64,000 nt of DNA from Bradymonas sp963697525 (GCA_963697525.1 OY969087.1:4588001-4652000), one strand, 5' to 3'; counted from the stretch's first letter, positions 48,727 through 58,726 are shown. A program made the numbers and translations. The notes: generated by a model from the sequence alone, not told the origin.

Positions 48727-49902
48727 TCACGACGTGGTGCGCGCCGGGGCGAGCGCGTCGTAGGCGACCTTGTCGATCAATTGGTTGCGCATGACGCTGT
48801 CGGGAGCCATCCGAACGAGCGCGCCGCGCAGCCACACGGCCACGGGATTTCGCCACTGGCCGATCTTTCCAAAGCGATATGCCTCGCGCACGAGCTTGCT
48901 GGTGCGCGGGATGCGCAGCGACTCGTAGCGCGCCAGCGCCGCGCCGAGCGTGTCGGCGCCGGCGAGCACCTCGGCGAGCACTCCGGCGTCCTCGATGGCC
49001 ATGCAGCCGCCCTGGCCCAGGTTGGGCGTGGTCGGATGGGCGGCGTCCCCCAACAGCGTCACTGCACCGCGCGACCACATCGCGCGCGGTGGGCGGTCGT
49101 ACAGCGCGTCCATGTGAATCGCCTTCGGGTCGGTGGCGACGATATACTCGGGGATGCCCAACGGCCAGCCGCTGAATTTCTCGCCCAGAAACGCCTTATA
49201 GTCCTCGCGGGCCAACTCGAAGCCCTCGTCGGTCCGCCAGGTCGCCCACCAGTAGGCCTGGCGCTCGGCGACGGCGCCCAGCCCGAAGCGACGTCCCCTG
49301 CCCTGCAACTCGCGCAGCGCGTGGGCGTCGTTGTCGACGTCGGAGACGATCCCACGAAAACAATATTCGCCGCTGTAGCGCGCCGGCTCCTCGCCCCACA
49401 GCGAGGCGCGCACTTTCGACCAGATCCCGTCGGCGCCCACGACCAGGTCGGCGCTGTCGGCGGTGCCGTCTTCGAAGGTGACCACCGGCCGCTCTGCGCT
49501 CCAGTCGACGCTCTCGCAACGCGTTCCGGTGACCACGTGGGCGGCGTCGACGCCGTCGGCGAGCATCTGCAACAGCGTGCCTCGGTGGACGACGCGCGGC
49601 GGCGTGTTGACGGGCGCATCGCGCAGTACGTCGGTGACCTCGTAGGAGCCGAGCACCTTGCCGGCGGGTGAGACAAGCTCGCCGTAACGCACCACCGGGC
49701 CGAGTTCGGCGAGCTGGGCGCCGTAGCCGATCGCGTCGAGCACGGCCATGGCGTTGCTCCACAGGCTGATGCCCGCGCCCACCTCGCGCAACTCGGTGGA
49801 TTGTTCGTACACCGTCGCCTCGACGCCGTGCTCGGCGAGCGCGCGCGCCAGCGTCAGCCCGCCAATGCCGCCTCCGATGATGATCACCTTCTCGAGTTGC
49901 AT
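48727..49902 (-). CDS. FAD-dependent aromatic-ring monooxygenase-like protein
   Basis: The protein has 391 residues. The ATG at 49902 is fixed by GGAGG 5 nt upstream and by the immediately following FAD motif VIIIGGGIGGLTLARAL. The second motif, DLVVGADGIWSKVR, and the third, VTLLGDAAHPTTPNLGQGG, are standard for flavoprotein monooxygenases of the UbiH/salicylate hydroxylase group. The substrate cannot be read from the sequence. It is divergent from an AraC-type regulator, 112 bp apart, which probably controls it. Confidence 0.88.
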   Translation of the reverse strand: MQLEKVIIIGGGIGGLTLARALAEHGVEATVYEQSTELREVGAGISLWSNAMAVLDAIGYGAQLAELGPVVRYGELVSPAGKVLGSYEVTDVLRDAPVNTPPRVVHRGTLLQMLADGVDAAHVVTGTRCESVDWSAERPVVTFEDGTADSADLVVGADGIWSKVRASLWGEEPARYSGEYCFRGIVSDVDNDAHALRELQGRGRRFGLGAVAERQAYWWATWRTDEGFELAREDYKAFLGEKFSGWPLGIPEYIVATDPKAIHMDALYDRPPRAMWSRGAVTLLGDAAHPTTPNLGQGGCMAIEDAGVLAEVLAGADTLGAALARYESLRIPRTSKLVREAYRFGKIGQWRNPVAVWLRGALVRMAPDSVMRNQLIDKVAYDALAPARTTS

Positions 49903-50014
49903 ATCTGCCTCCGATGGTCTGGAAGTTTGCCACTCCCTTACATTAAGGTCTTTTGGGTGGGCGTGCGTTGTCGAGCCACGCCAATTTTCTGTCACCTGGC
50001 GCCAGGAAGCAGCA

Positions 50015-51016
50015 ATGACCCGTGCACCGATGTATGCCGCCGTCGCCGACGTCCTGTTGGGGTTCGCCGAGGAGCTGGGACTGTCGCGTCGCCAGGGGCT
50101 CGAGGCGGCCGGCCTTCAGCCCGAGGACCTCGCGCGCCCGGAGGCGCCCATTCCCTTCGAGGCGCCCATCCGTGTCTGGCAATATATGCTGGCACACCGG
50201 CCCGACCAGCCGCTGGGGCTGATGCTCGCCGAGAAGATGCGCCCCGACGCCTTCGGGCTGGCGGGTCATCTCTTTCGGCACAGCGAGAGCCTCGAGCAGG
50301 TCGTCGAGCGCATGACCCAGTACCAGGCGCTGGTCGACCCCGCGCTCGACCTGCGCATCGTTGCTAACGGCGACCAACTTCGGGTCGAGTTTCACCACGA
50401 TCCACGCGTCCTCGAGCTCGCGCACCCGCTCGAGGGCATGATCGGCGCTGGCGTGCATACGCTGCGCGAATGGGTGGCCTCGCCGCTGGCGGTGCAGGTG
50501 TGGTTTGCGCATCCTCCCCTTCACTCGCGTGAGGTCTACGCGCGCTACCTGGACGTGCCCGTCTTGTTCGAACAACCCGCCAACGCCATCGTGGTTCCGA
50601 CAGCGGCGATGAGCGCGCCCATCGACCAGGCCGACCCGGCGGTCGCTCAATTCTTGAAGCGGCTGGCCGATGAGCGCTTGGTCGATCAGGGCGATGATAG
50701 CCTCACCCAGCGCGTCGCCGCGGCCATCGAGGTGCGCCTGCGCGACCCGGCGCTCAGCCAGGACGACGTCGCCACCGACCTGGGCATGAGCGTTCGAACG
50801 ATGCAACGCCGGCTTCGCGAGGAGGGCCATAATTACACCCAGATCCTCGACCGGGTGCGCCGCGAGGTCGCCGAGCGTTTACTTCGCGCCGGCAGCCACG
50901 CGGTCTATGAGGTCGCCGACGAGTTGGGATACGCCGAGCCGGCGAGCTTTACGCGGGCGTTTCGGCGCTGGACCGGCCAAGCCCCGAGGGACTTCGCCGT
51001 CGCCCACGACCAATGA
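50015..51016 (+). CDS. AraC family transcriptional regulator
   Basis: The protein has 333 residues. AGGAAG precedes the ATG. The N-terminal 200 residues match the arabinose-binding-like sensor domain of the OruR/ArgR-type AraC group (LGLMLAEKMRPDAFGLAGHLF, EGMIGAGVHTLREWV). The C-terminal AraC DNA-binding domain has two helix-turn-helix units, SQDDVATDLGMSVRTMQRRL and VYEVADELGYAEPASFTRAF, followed by the classic RRWTGQAPRDF. The effector is unknown. Its divergent position suggests that it controls the FAD monooxygenase. Confidence 0.92.
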   Translation: MTRAPMYAAVADVLLGFAEELGLSRRQGLEAAGLQPEDLARPEAPIPFEAPIRVWQYMLAHRPDQPLGLMLAEKMRPDAFGLAGHLFRHSESLEQVVERMTQYQALVDPALDLRIVANGDQLRVEFHHDPRVLELAHPLEGMIGAGVHTLREWVASPLAVQVWFAHPPLHSREVYARYLDVPVLFEQPANAIVVPTAAMSAPIDQADPAVAQFLKRLADERLVDQGDDSLTQRVAAAIEVRLRDPALSQDDVATDLGMSVRTMQRRLREEGHNYTQILDRVRREVAERLLRAGSHAVYEVADELGYAEPASFTRAFRRWTGQAPRDFAVAHDQ

Positions 51017-51023
51017 GCGCGAC

Positions 51024-52820
51024 CTACTGCGCCAGCACCTGCCGCAGGTAGTAGCGCCCCAGCCCGTAATACAGCAGCGAGAATCCTGCGGGCGAATCGA
51101 ACGAGGCCCCCTGGCCGAAGATCACGCGTCCATCACCCAGAAACACGTCCGGGACGGGCAACTGCTGGACGCGCGCGCTGCGCTCGAAGGGGTGAACCAG
51201 CCAGGCGCTTCGTGGATCGGTGACCAATAAGACATCGCGGGGGCCTGGTGTGAGCGCATAGAGTTCGTCGCCGTTCTCATGCATCGGCACCCCGATATCC
51301 GGGCCGTCGGGCGCGACCAGGCCGCCGTCGGGCCCCGTCGTGAGGCGCAGGCGGCGAAGCCGCCCGTCCCGATAGAGCACGAAGATGTGGACGACGCTTC
51401 CCTTCTGGACGGCCGCGCCGGCGGCAACCGGGGTCAGGCCGCCGGCGTTCAACGCCTGTTCGACGCGCGGGCCGGCGTGCCAGCCCTGGGTGTCATGGTC
51501 GAGCACCAGGAAGCCGCGCAGCGTAAAGACCACGAGCTTGCCGCTGGGTGAGAGCCGTACGATCTTGCCGGGACGAAAGTCGGGGCAATGGTTTGGGTCG
51601 GGCGCACACCCGCCGCAGTTCGACGCGTCGAAGGTGCTGGGCTGGCAGACCGCTTCGCCGAGGCACGCGCCGGGAGCGCTAAACTCGCCGGTGGACGTAT
51701 TCAGAAAACACGCGTCACAGCTCGCAACTTCGGCGGCGCTGAAGCTCCACCTCGGGTCGGCGATGGCGGGATCGGCGGACGCGCTCGAGTTGGAGTCGTA
51801 GGGGTAATAGGCGCGCAGGTAATCGTCGAGACCGAACGTGTCGCTGGGCTGGTCGCAGAGTTGACGCGCGGCGCCGGGTGCATTGGGATCGTCCGCGCAG
51901 GACGCGCCGTGATCGACGGCGACGACCTCCCAACCGTCGCTGGCAAAGATGGGCGCGTCGGCGCCCGCGGCGGCGGATCTGAAGCTGCGCGGGTAGGCCT
52001 CGGCGGTCGATCGGCAAGTGATGTGGAAGGTGCCATCATCGGCCGCCGAACCCTGCGCCGAGGACAGCGCCAGCGCGTCGTCCCAGGCGGTCACGGCCAG
52101 TGTCTGGCCGGTGGTGGTGCTAAACTCCGTGACCGCGTTCGCATTCGTTGTCGGCGGACTCGGTGACACGATCAGCGGCAGCGCCGCGGGCGACGCGTTC
52201 GCGCCGGTGGTGGTGAGCAGACGCGCCGAGTCGGTCAGCCCGGCGACGGCGAAGGTCGCGGGAGCGACCATCGAGGCCGCCTGCGGTGCGAGGTCGTTGG
52301 GGACGAGCACGCCGTCGCTTCCCCAGGTGTCCGTCCACTCGCAGCCGTTTTGCAGGTCGCCGTCGAGGTCGAAGTGGCCCTCGCGGCACACCGGCGCGAC
52401 GCTGCACACCCACCCCGCGCGGCTCAGCTGGCATGTCTGGGGGGCTGCGCAGCTCACGCCGCAGGCGCCACAGGACTCCGGCCGGGTGATGTCGGTTTCG
52501 CAGCCGTTGTCGTCCTTGGAATCGCAGTCGCGGAAGCCGGCCGAACATGAAAGGAATTGGCAGGTGCCGTGCACGCACACGCCCGAGGCGTGGTCCAACG
52601 CACAGCTCGCCCCGGCCTGGCGCCCAACGCAGCGCGAATCGACCGCGCCCGTATCTCCGCCCGAATCGCGGGCGGCGTCGCTCTTATTCGTGCCCGCGTC
52701 CGGCCCGGGGCCGGACACCGAGATCGTCGGGCTGTCCAAACCATTGTCGCCGCTACACGCAGCGCCCATGGCCATTGCCAGGGCGGCGACCAAACAAAGC
52801 GTGTAGAGGCGTGGTCCCAT
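51024..52820 (-). CDS. Cys-rich lipoprotein, surface type
   Basis: The protein has 598 residues. The start gives MGPRLYTLCLVAALAMAMGAACSG, a signal peptide with lipobox GAAC. A Ser/Asp/Gly linker (GPDAGTNKSDAARDSGGD) precedes a Cys-rich segment with CDSKDDNGCETDI and ESCGACGVSC, motifs frequent in myxobacterial Cys-rich proteins. The remainder resembles a beta-propeller. It begins 4 nt after the stop of the acyl-CoA mutase gene, so the two may share a transcript. It converges on the AraC gene, with 7 bp between the stops. Confidence 0.75.
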   Translation of the reverse strand: MGPRLYTLCLVAALAMAMGAACSGDNGLDSPTISVSGPGPDAGTNKSDAARDSGGDTGAVDSRCVGRQAGASCALDHASGVCVHGTCQFLSCSAGFRDCDSKDDNGCETDITRPESCGACGVSCAAPQTCQLSRAGWVCSVAPVCREGHFDLDGDLQNGCEWTDTWGSDGVLVPNDLAPQAASMVAPATFAVAGLTDSARLLTTTGANASPAALPLIVSPSPPTTNANAVTEFSTTTGQTLAVTAWDDALALSSAQGSAADDGTFHITCRSTAEAYPRSFRSAAAGADAPIFASDGWEVVAVDHGASCADDPNAPGAARQLCDQPSDTFGLDDYLRAYYPYDSNSSASADPAIADPRWSFSAAEVASCDACFLNTSTGEFSAPGACLGEAVCQPSTFDASNCGGCAPDPNHCPDFRPGKIVRLSPSGKLVVFTLRGFLVLDHDTQGWHAGPRVEQALNAGGLTPVAAGAAVQKGSVVHIFVLYRDGRLRRLRLTTGPDGGLVAPDGPDIGVPMHENGDELYALTPGPRDVLLVTDPRSAWLVHPFERSARVQQLPVPDVFLGDGRVIFGQGASFDSPAGFSLLYYGLGRYYLRQVLAQ

Positions 52821-52824
52821 GGGC

Positions 52825-55800
52825 TCACATCGAACGGCGATATTGGCCGCCCACCTCGTAGAGGGCGTTAGAGATCTGCCCCAGGCTAGCGACACGCACG
52901 GTGTGCATCAACTCGGCGAAGATATTGCCGCCGTCGAGGGCCACCTGCTTGAGGCGGTCGAGCGCGGCGTCGACCTCGTCGGCGTGGGCCTCCTGGAAGG
53001 CCTCGAGGTTGCCAATCTGGGTCTTCTTCTCTTCCTCGGTCGAGCGAATCAGCTCGAGCTCGCCGGTCTCCTGCTCCTGGCCCTCGTCGGGCAGGAAGGT
53101 GTTGACCCCGATGATGGGCAGCTCGCCGGAGTGCTTCTTGCGCTCGTACAGGATGGACTCTTCCTGGATCTTGCCGCGCTGGTATTGGCGCTCCATCGCC
53201 CCGAGCACGCCGCCGCGAGCGCTGATATTTTCGAACTCGGTGAGCACGGCCTCTTCGACCAGGTCGGTCAGCTCCTCGACGACGAACGAGCCCTGGTAGG
53301 GGTTTTCGTTCTTGGCCAGCCCGAACTCCTTGTTGATGATGAGCTGGATGGCCAGTGCCCGGCGCACGCTCTCCTCGGTGGGCGTGGTGATGGCCTCGTC
53401 GAAGGCGTTGGTGTGCAGGCTATTGCAGTTGTCGAAAAGCGCAAGTAACGCTTGAAGGGTCGTGCGGATATCGTTGAACTGAATCTCCTGGGCGTGCAGT
53501 GAGCGCCCGGAGGTCTGGATGTGATACTTGAGCCTTTGCGAGCGCAGATTGGCGTCGTATTTCTCGCGCATGGCCACCGACCAGATGCGTCGGGCGACCC
53601 GGCCGAGCACGGTGTACTCGGGATCCATGCCGTTGGAGAAGAAAAACGACAGGTTGGGCGCGAAGTTGTCGATGTGCATGCCGCGCGCCAGGTAATACTC
53701 GACGTAGGTAAACCCGTTGGCCAGCGTAAACGCGAGCTGGGTGATGGGGTTCGCCCCCGCCTCGGCGATGTGGTAGCCGCTGATGGACACCGAGTAGTAA
53801 TTGCGCACGCTCTTGTCGATGAAATACTGCTGGATGTCGCCCATCATCTTGAGGGCGAAATCGGTCGAGAAGATGCACGTATTCTGAGCCTGGTCCTCCT
53901 TGAGGATGTCGGCCTGGACGGTGCCGCGCACCACGTGCAGCGTCTCGTCGAAGATCGTCTGGTATTCGTCGGGGGTGGGCTCGCGCCCGTTCTCGTCGAT
54001 GAAGCGCTCGACCTGCTGATCGATGGCGGTGTTGAGGAACATCGCCAGAATAATCGGCGCCGGGCCGTTGATGGTCATCGACACGCTGGTGTACTTGTCG
54101 GCGAGGTCGAAGCCGGCATATAGCTTCTTCATATCCTCGAGCGTGCACACGCTCACCCCGGAGTTGCCCACCTTACCGTAAATATCCGGGCGCAGCGCCG
54201 GGTCTTCGCCGTACAACGTCACCGAGTCGAACGCCGTCGACAGGCGCTTGGCCTTCTCGCCCTTGCTCAAATAGTGGAAGCGCTTGTTGGTGCGGTCGGG
54301 CGTGCCCTCCCCGGCAAACATGCGCGCGGGGTGCTCGTCGCGGCGTTTGAACGGGAACACGCCGGCGGTGTACGGGAAGCGCCCGGGGACGTTCTCGAGC
54401 ATCTGCCAGTGAACGCGGTCGCCCCAATCGCGGAATTTGGGCAGCGCAACCTTGCGAATCTTGGTGCCCGAAAGCGTCTCGGTGGTCAGCTCGAAGGGAA
54501 TCTGCTTATTGCGGATTTTGACGATATATTCGTCGCCCGCGTAGTCCTCCTGGAGCTGACCCCAGCCTTCAAGTAGCGCTTGAGCTTCTTTGGTCAACTC
54601 GCCCTCGAGTTGCGCCTCACGGGCTTCCAGCGCCCCAATGAGCGCCTCGTTTTCCTCGAGTGATTCTTTAGCACCACGCAGTTGGTAGAGCTTGGAGGCG
54701 ATGTCGGCCTGCTCCTCGACGTGCTTGCGGTAGGTGCGGCAGGTCTCGGCGATTTCGGCCAGGTAGCGCTCGCGGCGCGGCGGGATGATCTCGTTTTGCT
54801 TCTCAGTGACCGGTCCCGACGCGCGCCACTTGGAGTCGGGCACCTCCCCGAAGGCATCGTTCATGACCGCCTGGTACAGCGCGGTGACCCCGCTGTCGCC
54901 AAATTGGCTGGCGATGGTGCCGAAGACGGGCAGATCCTCGTCGTTGGCCTCGAAGAGCTTTCGGTTGCGCTTGACCTGCTTGCGCACGGCCCGAAGCGCG
55001 TCGAGGCTGCCGGCCTTCTCGAATTTGTTGATGACCACGAAGTCGGCCAGGTCGAGCATGTCGATCTTTTCGAGCTGGCTGGACGCGCCGAACTCGCTGG
55101 TCATCACATAGATGGAGTGGTCGCAGTGGTCGACGATGTCGGCGTCGCCCTGGCCGATGCCGCTGGTCTCGACGACGATGAGGTCGAAGCCGGCGACCTG
55201 GGCGATGTCGACGGCCTCGTCGATGGCCGCGGCCAGCTCGCCCTTGCTCGCCCGCGTGGCCATCGAGCGCATGAACGTGCGCCCCGGCGTCAACGAGTTC
55301 ATCCGAATACGGTCGCCCAGTAGCGCGCCCCCACTGCGACGCCGCGTGGGATCGATGGAGATGATCGCGATGGTCTTGTCGGGAAAGTCGTGCAGGTAGC
55401 GGCGCACGAATTCGTCGGTCAGGCTGGACTTGCCCGCCCCGCCGGTGCCCGTGATGCCGACGACCGGCGCCGGCTTGGCGACGGCGGGCAACTCGAGTTC
55501 TTCGAGCTTTCCGGCCTCCGCAAAGCTGATGGCCCGGCCGATGGCGCGGGCGTCCTTGTCGCGCACGAGCTCGATGTCCGGCGCGCCCTTGTCGGTGATG
55601 TCGTAGTCGGTCTCTTCGAGCATGCTGTTGATCATGCCCTGCAGACCCATGTGACGGCCGTCTTCCGGGCTGAAGATCTTGGCGACGCCGTAGGACTCGA
55701 GCTCTTCAATCTCGGAGGGGACGATAACGCCGCCGCCGCCGCCGTAGATGTTGATGTGGCCCGCGCCGCGCTCGGCGAGCAGGTCGTACATGTATTTAAA

Positions 55801-56064
55801 GTACTCGATGTGGCCGCCCTGGTAGCTCGAAATCGCGATGCCCTGGGCGTCCTCCTCGATGGCGGCGTCGACGATGTCGGCCACCGAGCGGTTATGCCCC
55901 AGGTGGATGACCTCGGCGCCGCTGGACTGCAAGATGCGCCGCATCACGTTGATGGCGGCGTCGTGGCCGTCGAATAGGCTCGCGGCGGTCACGAAGCGCA
56001 CGTGGTTCTCGAGCGCGATGGGCTCGTTGGAGACTTCACCAGCCTTCTTGTAACTAACGGTCAT
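52825..56064 (-). CDS. icmF: fused isobutyryl-CoA mutase (B12-dependent)
   Basis: The protein has 1079 residues with the three-part IcmF layout. An N-terminal B12-binding domain has TAASLFDGHDAAINVMRRIL and YGGGGGVIVPSEIEEL. A MeaI-type GTPase chaperone domain has GITGTGGAGKSSL, IDPTRRRSGGALLGDRIRMN and VVETSGIGQGDADIVD. The C-terminal mutase barrel has KVGNSGVSVCTLEDMKKLY, VSMTINGPAPIILAMFLN and SISGYHIAEAGANPITQLAF. It interconverts isobutyryl-CoA and n-butyryl-CoA or close homologs with adenosylcobalamin. Methylmalonyl-CoA mutase is the alternative, but the fused order B12-G-mutase is typical of IcmF. Confidence 0.95.
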   Translation of the reverse strand: MTVSYKKAGEVSNEPIALENHVRFVTAASLFDGHDAAINVMRRILQSSGAEVIHLGHNRSVADIVDAAIEEDAQGIAISSYQGGHIEYFKYMYDLLAERGAGHINIYGGGGGVIVPSEIEELESYGVAKIFSPEDGRHMGLQGMINSMLEETDYDITDKGAPDIELVRDKDARAIGRAISFAEAGKLEELELPAVAKPAPVVGITGTGGAGKSSLTDEFVRRYLHDFPDKTIAIISIDPTRRRSGGALLGDRIRMNSLTPGRTFMRSMATRASKGELAAAIDEAVDIAQVAGFDLIVVETSGIGQGDADIVDHCDHSIYVMTSEFGASSQLEKIDMLDLADFVVINKFEKAGSLDALRAVRKQVKRNRKLFEANDEDLPVFGTIASQFGDSGVTALYQAVMNDAFGEVPDSKWRASGPVTEKQNEIIPPRRERYLAEIAETCRTYRKHVEEQADIASKLYQLRGAKESLEENEALIGALEAREAQLEGELTKEAQALLEGWGQLQEDYAGDEYIVKIRNKQIPFELTTETLSGTKIRKVALPKFRDWGDRVHWQMLENVPGRFPYTAGVFPFKRRDEHPARMFAGEGTPDRTNKRFHYLSKGEKAKRLSTAFDSVTLYGEDPALRPDIYGKVGNSGVSVCTLEDMKKLYAGFDLADKYTSVSMTINGPAPIILAMFLNTAIDQQVERFIDENGREPTPDEYQTIFDETLHVVRGTVQADILKEDQAQNTCIFSTDFALKMMGDIQQYFIDKSVRNYYSVSISGYHIAEAGANPITQLAFTLANGFTYVEYYLARGMHIDNFAPNLSFFFSNGMDPEYTVLGRVARRIWSVAMREKYDANLRSQRLKYHIQTSGRSLHAQEIQFNDIRTTLQALLALFDNCNSLHTNAFDEAITTPTEESVRRALAIQLIINKEFGLAKNENPYQGSFVVEELTDLVEEAVLTEFENISARGGVLGAMERQYQRGKIQEESILYERKKHSGELPIIGVNTFLPDEGQEQETGELELIRSTEEEKKTQIGNLEAFQEAHADEVDAALDRLKQVALDGGNIFAELMHTVRVASLGQISNALYEVGGQYRRSM

Positions 56065-56490
56065 GGTCTTGCTCAGTTTGATTAGATGTTATCCGCTCCC
56101 ACTACTAGCGAGCCACGGCCAGTTTCGCAACTGCGAGAAAAGCGCCAACCCACTGTATTCGCCCACATAACGTTCGGCCGCCTCTCGTCAATCCGACCGC
56201 CGACTCGATGAGCGCGCCGGCCGGCCGCGTTACTGGCGCGCTCGTAGACGTCAAATTGGAGCTGCGCGGGCACGGGTGACCCGGCAGTCACGGCCAGAAC
56301 GAGGCCCCTGGCCCCATGTCACGCCGGGTGCGCGGGGCTGTAGCAGTCAGTGTTTTGAACCACGAGATACGCCACAAAAATAGTGCGTCTTGACGGTTGC
56401 ACATACACTCTCCTACACTGTGTGATAATCAATGGTAAGGGACTGTTGAGTGCCAAGACGCGTTTGGGATGAACGCTAAGCGAGGGCGAA
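56065..56490. other. intergenic region between icmF and the GH25 gene
   Basis: About 425 bp between two divergent genes. A promoter candidate for the GH25 gene is visible at its right end. I see no cobalamin riboswitch motif and no reading frame with a credible start in the rest. Confidence 0.6.
56390..56419 (+). promoter_or_regulatory. candidate promoter for the GH25 lipoprotein gene
   Basis: TTGACG and TACACT are separated by 18 nt in an otherwise unusually AT-rich stretch, 71 nt upstream of the start. Judged by eye. Confidence 0.4.
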
Positions 56491-58644
56491 ATGGGAACGA
56501 GTGACTGGATGGGACGTCGGCACGTTCGTGTCGGCATCGGTGTGTTGGGTTTGGCAGTGCTGGCGGCCGGCGGGCTGAGCTGTGGCTTTGACGACTACGG
56601 CGAGACCGCTCACGCCGGCGAGCCGATGCGAACCGAGCAGCAAGAGCTTCGGGTGTGCGGGGTGAACAAGTACAACGGCCCTCAAGGGGCCGATGTCTCG
56701 TATTACCAGGGAAGCTTCAACTGGGCGGCGCAAAAGCGCGCCGGGATGAAGTTTGGCATCGCGCGCATCAGCGACGGCAACGGGTTCATCGACCCGAAAT
56801 TCAGCTACAACTGGTCCGAGCTCAAGCGCCAGGGCATGATTCGCGGGGCCTATCAATTCCTGCGCTTCAATCAGAATATCACCAATGAGGCCAACCTGGT
56901 CGTCCAGAAGGTCGGCCGGCTGGGCGCGGGCGATCTGCCGGTGACCGCCGACGTGGAGGCGTTCAACGGCGTCTCTGCCAGCACGGTTGCTAGCAAGCTG
57001 CACACCTGGCTGCGCATCGTCGAGCAGGGCACCGGTAAAAAGCCGATGATCTATACCTCGTCGGGGTTGTGGAACCCCCACGTGGCCAACCATTCCTCGT
57101 TTAGCTCTTACCCGCTGTGGGCGGCCAACTACGGGCCGAGCTGCCCGTCGATCGCCGACGGCTGGAGTCACTGGAAGTTCTGGCAATATTGCGACGGTCA
57201 GTCGGCCTATTGCAGCAACGCCGCCGGCTTCGACCGCGACGTGTTCAACGGCTCGACCTCCGCCCTGCAAAACTTCGCCAACGCCAGCCCCGGCGACGTC
57301 CCCGTCAAGGTCAAATGGAAGGGACTGGGCAACCCCTATACGGCTGAGCCCAGCAAATCCATCGCCGACGCCATGCCCGGCGATACCTTCAAGGCCAATA
57401 TTCTGGTGACCGACAAAGCCCACCAGGTACTGGTCAACGTCAAGCTCGACTACTGGATCGAGCAGCCCTGGATCCACGCCACCAACTACAAGATTTACAC
57501 CGACTATCCGGCCAAGGATCAGTCGACCTGGAAGGTCAACGACGCCAACTCCAACCCCGGCAACCCGCCCAAGGACAGCATGGGCAAGCACGGCACGCTT
57601 CTGCTCAACGCGATGTCGCCGGGCGAGACCAAGCGCATCGAGATCACCATGAAGGCGGATAAGGGAAGCATCGGCTTTGCCGACCACCCGGACGTTCGCG
57701 CCTGGATCCACCACATCGACAACGTCTACGGCGAGCAGACCAAGTGGGGCCAGCAGCCCACCAACGGCAACTCCTTCGGGCATTTGCTGCGCGACTACGC
57801 CCAGCTCGACGTGCTCACCCGCGACCACTGGCAGTTCAACAGCGCCTATGAGAAGGACCGCGAGGGGTGGAATAACTGCAGTGGTGGCAACCTCGATCAG
57901 ATCAAGATCAACACCGGCGTCAAATGCCTGGCGGCCCACGTCGCCGGGGACGACCCGCATTTTTGCGGCCCGGATTGGACGTCGGTCGACGCCAACACCT
58001 ACGACCAGATGGTCGTGCGCATGCGTGGCCACGACGGTCAACATAAGGTCGCCGTCTACTGGGCCAACGACGGCGACGGCTTCGCCGAGTCGCGGGTAGT
58101 GCGCTTCGAGGAGGCCGGCGACGACGACTTCCACACCTACGTCATTCCCATCGGCCAACACGACGCCTGGAAAAATAAGGTGACCAAGCTTCGCATCGAT
58201 CCCATCGACGGCGCCGGGGCGCCGGCGGCCGACGCCAGCGGGTGGTACGATGTCGACAAGATCTTCTTCCAGTCGTCGACCTCGCAGAAGACCACCTCGC
58301 CGGACGACTCCTTCGCCAGCGACCCGCCCGTCAGCTTGCTGGGCGGCAGCAATTCGGGAAGTGGCTCCGTCGGCTCGGATGCCGGCGCGGGTGGCGACGC
58401 GGGCTTCTCGGATGCCGGCGCGGGCGGCGACGCCGGCTGGTCGCAGGGCGGCGACGCCGGCTACTCGGGCGATGCTGGGGCGCTGAATGACGCGATGCTC
58501 TCCAGGGGCGGCGCCACGGACGCCAACGTCAACGAGGGCTGTAGCGCCACCGGGACCGATGGCTCGCCGGCGGGAAGCGCCGCGATGTGGTTGGTGGTGT
58601 TGGGCCTGGGCGCCGTGTCCGTGCGCCGGCGTCGGCGCGGCTAG
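56491..58644 (+). CDS. GH25-type lysozyme lipoprotein with MYXO-CTERM-like tail
   Basis: The protein has 717 residues. The N-terminus ends in a possible lipobox, GGLSC (Cys31). Residues about 60-265 match glycoside hydrolase family 25 muramidases: GADVSYYQGSFNWAAQKRAG, MIRGAYQFLRF, LPVTADVEAF with the catalytic D-x-E, and WKFWQYCDG. A beta-rich middle part (about 275-620) is of unknown type. Then comes a Gly/Asp/Ala repeat linker (SDAGAGGDAG) and a C-terminus with a Cys, a hydrophobic helix and RRRRRG, as in MYXO-CTERM sorting signals. It probably cleaves peptidoglycan at or outside the cell surface. Confidence 0.85.
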   Translation: MGTSDWMGRRHVRVGIGVLGLAVLAAGGLSCGFDDYGETAHAGEPMRTEQQELRVCGVNKYNGPQGADVSYYQGSFNWAAQKRAGMKFGIARISDGNGFIDPKFSYNWSELKRQGMIRGAYQFLRFNQNITNEANLVVQKVGRLGAGDLPVTADVEAFNGVSASTVASKLHTWLRIVEQGTGKKPMIYTSSGLWNPHVANHSSFSSYPLWAANYGPSCPSIADGWSHWKFWQYCDGQSAYCSNAAGFDRDVFNGSTSALQNFANASPGDVPVKVKWKGLGNPYTAEPSKSIADAMPGDTFKANILVTDKAHQVLVNVKLDYWIEQPWIHATNYKIYTDYPAKDQSTWKVNDANSNPGNPPKDSMGKHGTLLLNAMSPGETKRIEITMKADKGSIGFADHPDVRAWIHHIDNVYGEQTKWGQQPTNGNSFGHLLRDYAQLDVLTRDHWQFNSAYEKDREGWNNCSGGNLDQIKINTGVKCLAAHVAGDDPHFCGPDWTSVDANTYDQMVVRMRGHDGQHKVAVYWANDGDGFAESRVVRFEEAGDDDFHTYVIPIGQHDAWKNKVTKLRIDPIDGAGAPAADASGWYDVDKIFFQSSTSQKTTSPDDSFASDPPVSLLGGSNSGSGSVGSDAGAGGDAGFSDAGAGGDAGWSQGGDAGYSGDAGALNDAMLSRGGATDANVNEGCSATGTDGSPAGSAAMWLVVLGLGAVSVRRRRRG

Positions 58645-58670
58645 CGCCCTGATGCTTATCTTTCTCTAGA

Positions 58671-58710
58671 CAAAACAAAGGCGCCCATTACGGGCGCCTT
58701 TGTTTTGTTT
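58671..58710. terminator. bidirectional terminator
   Basis: The stem AAAGGCGCCC / GGGCGCCTTT is flanked by T-rich sequence on both sides when read outward. It serves the GH25 gene and the convergent nfu gene. Confidence 0.88.
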
Positions 58711-58726
58711 AACTCGCTCGCTTAAT

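Noticed and set aside
56065..56490. Cobalamin riboswitch upstream of icmF
   Set aside because: I looked for the B12-box type conserved core and saw none; the gene uses B12, but that alone is not evidence.
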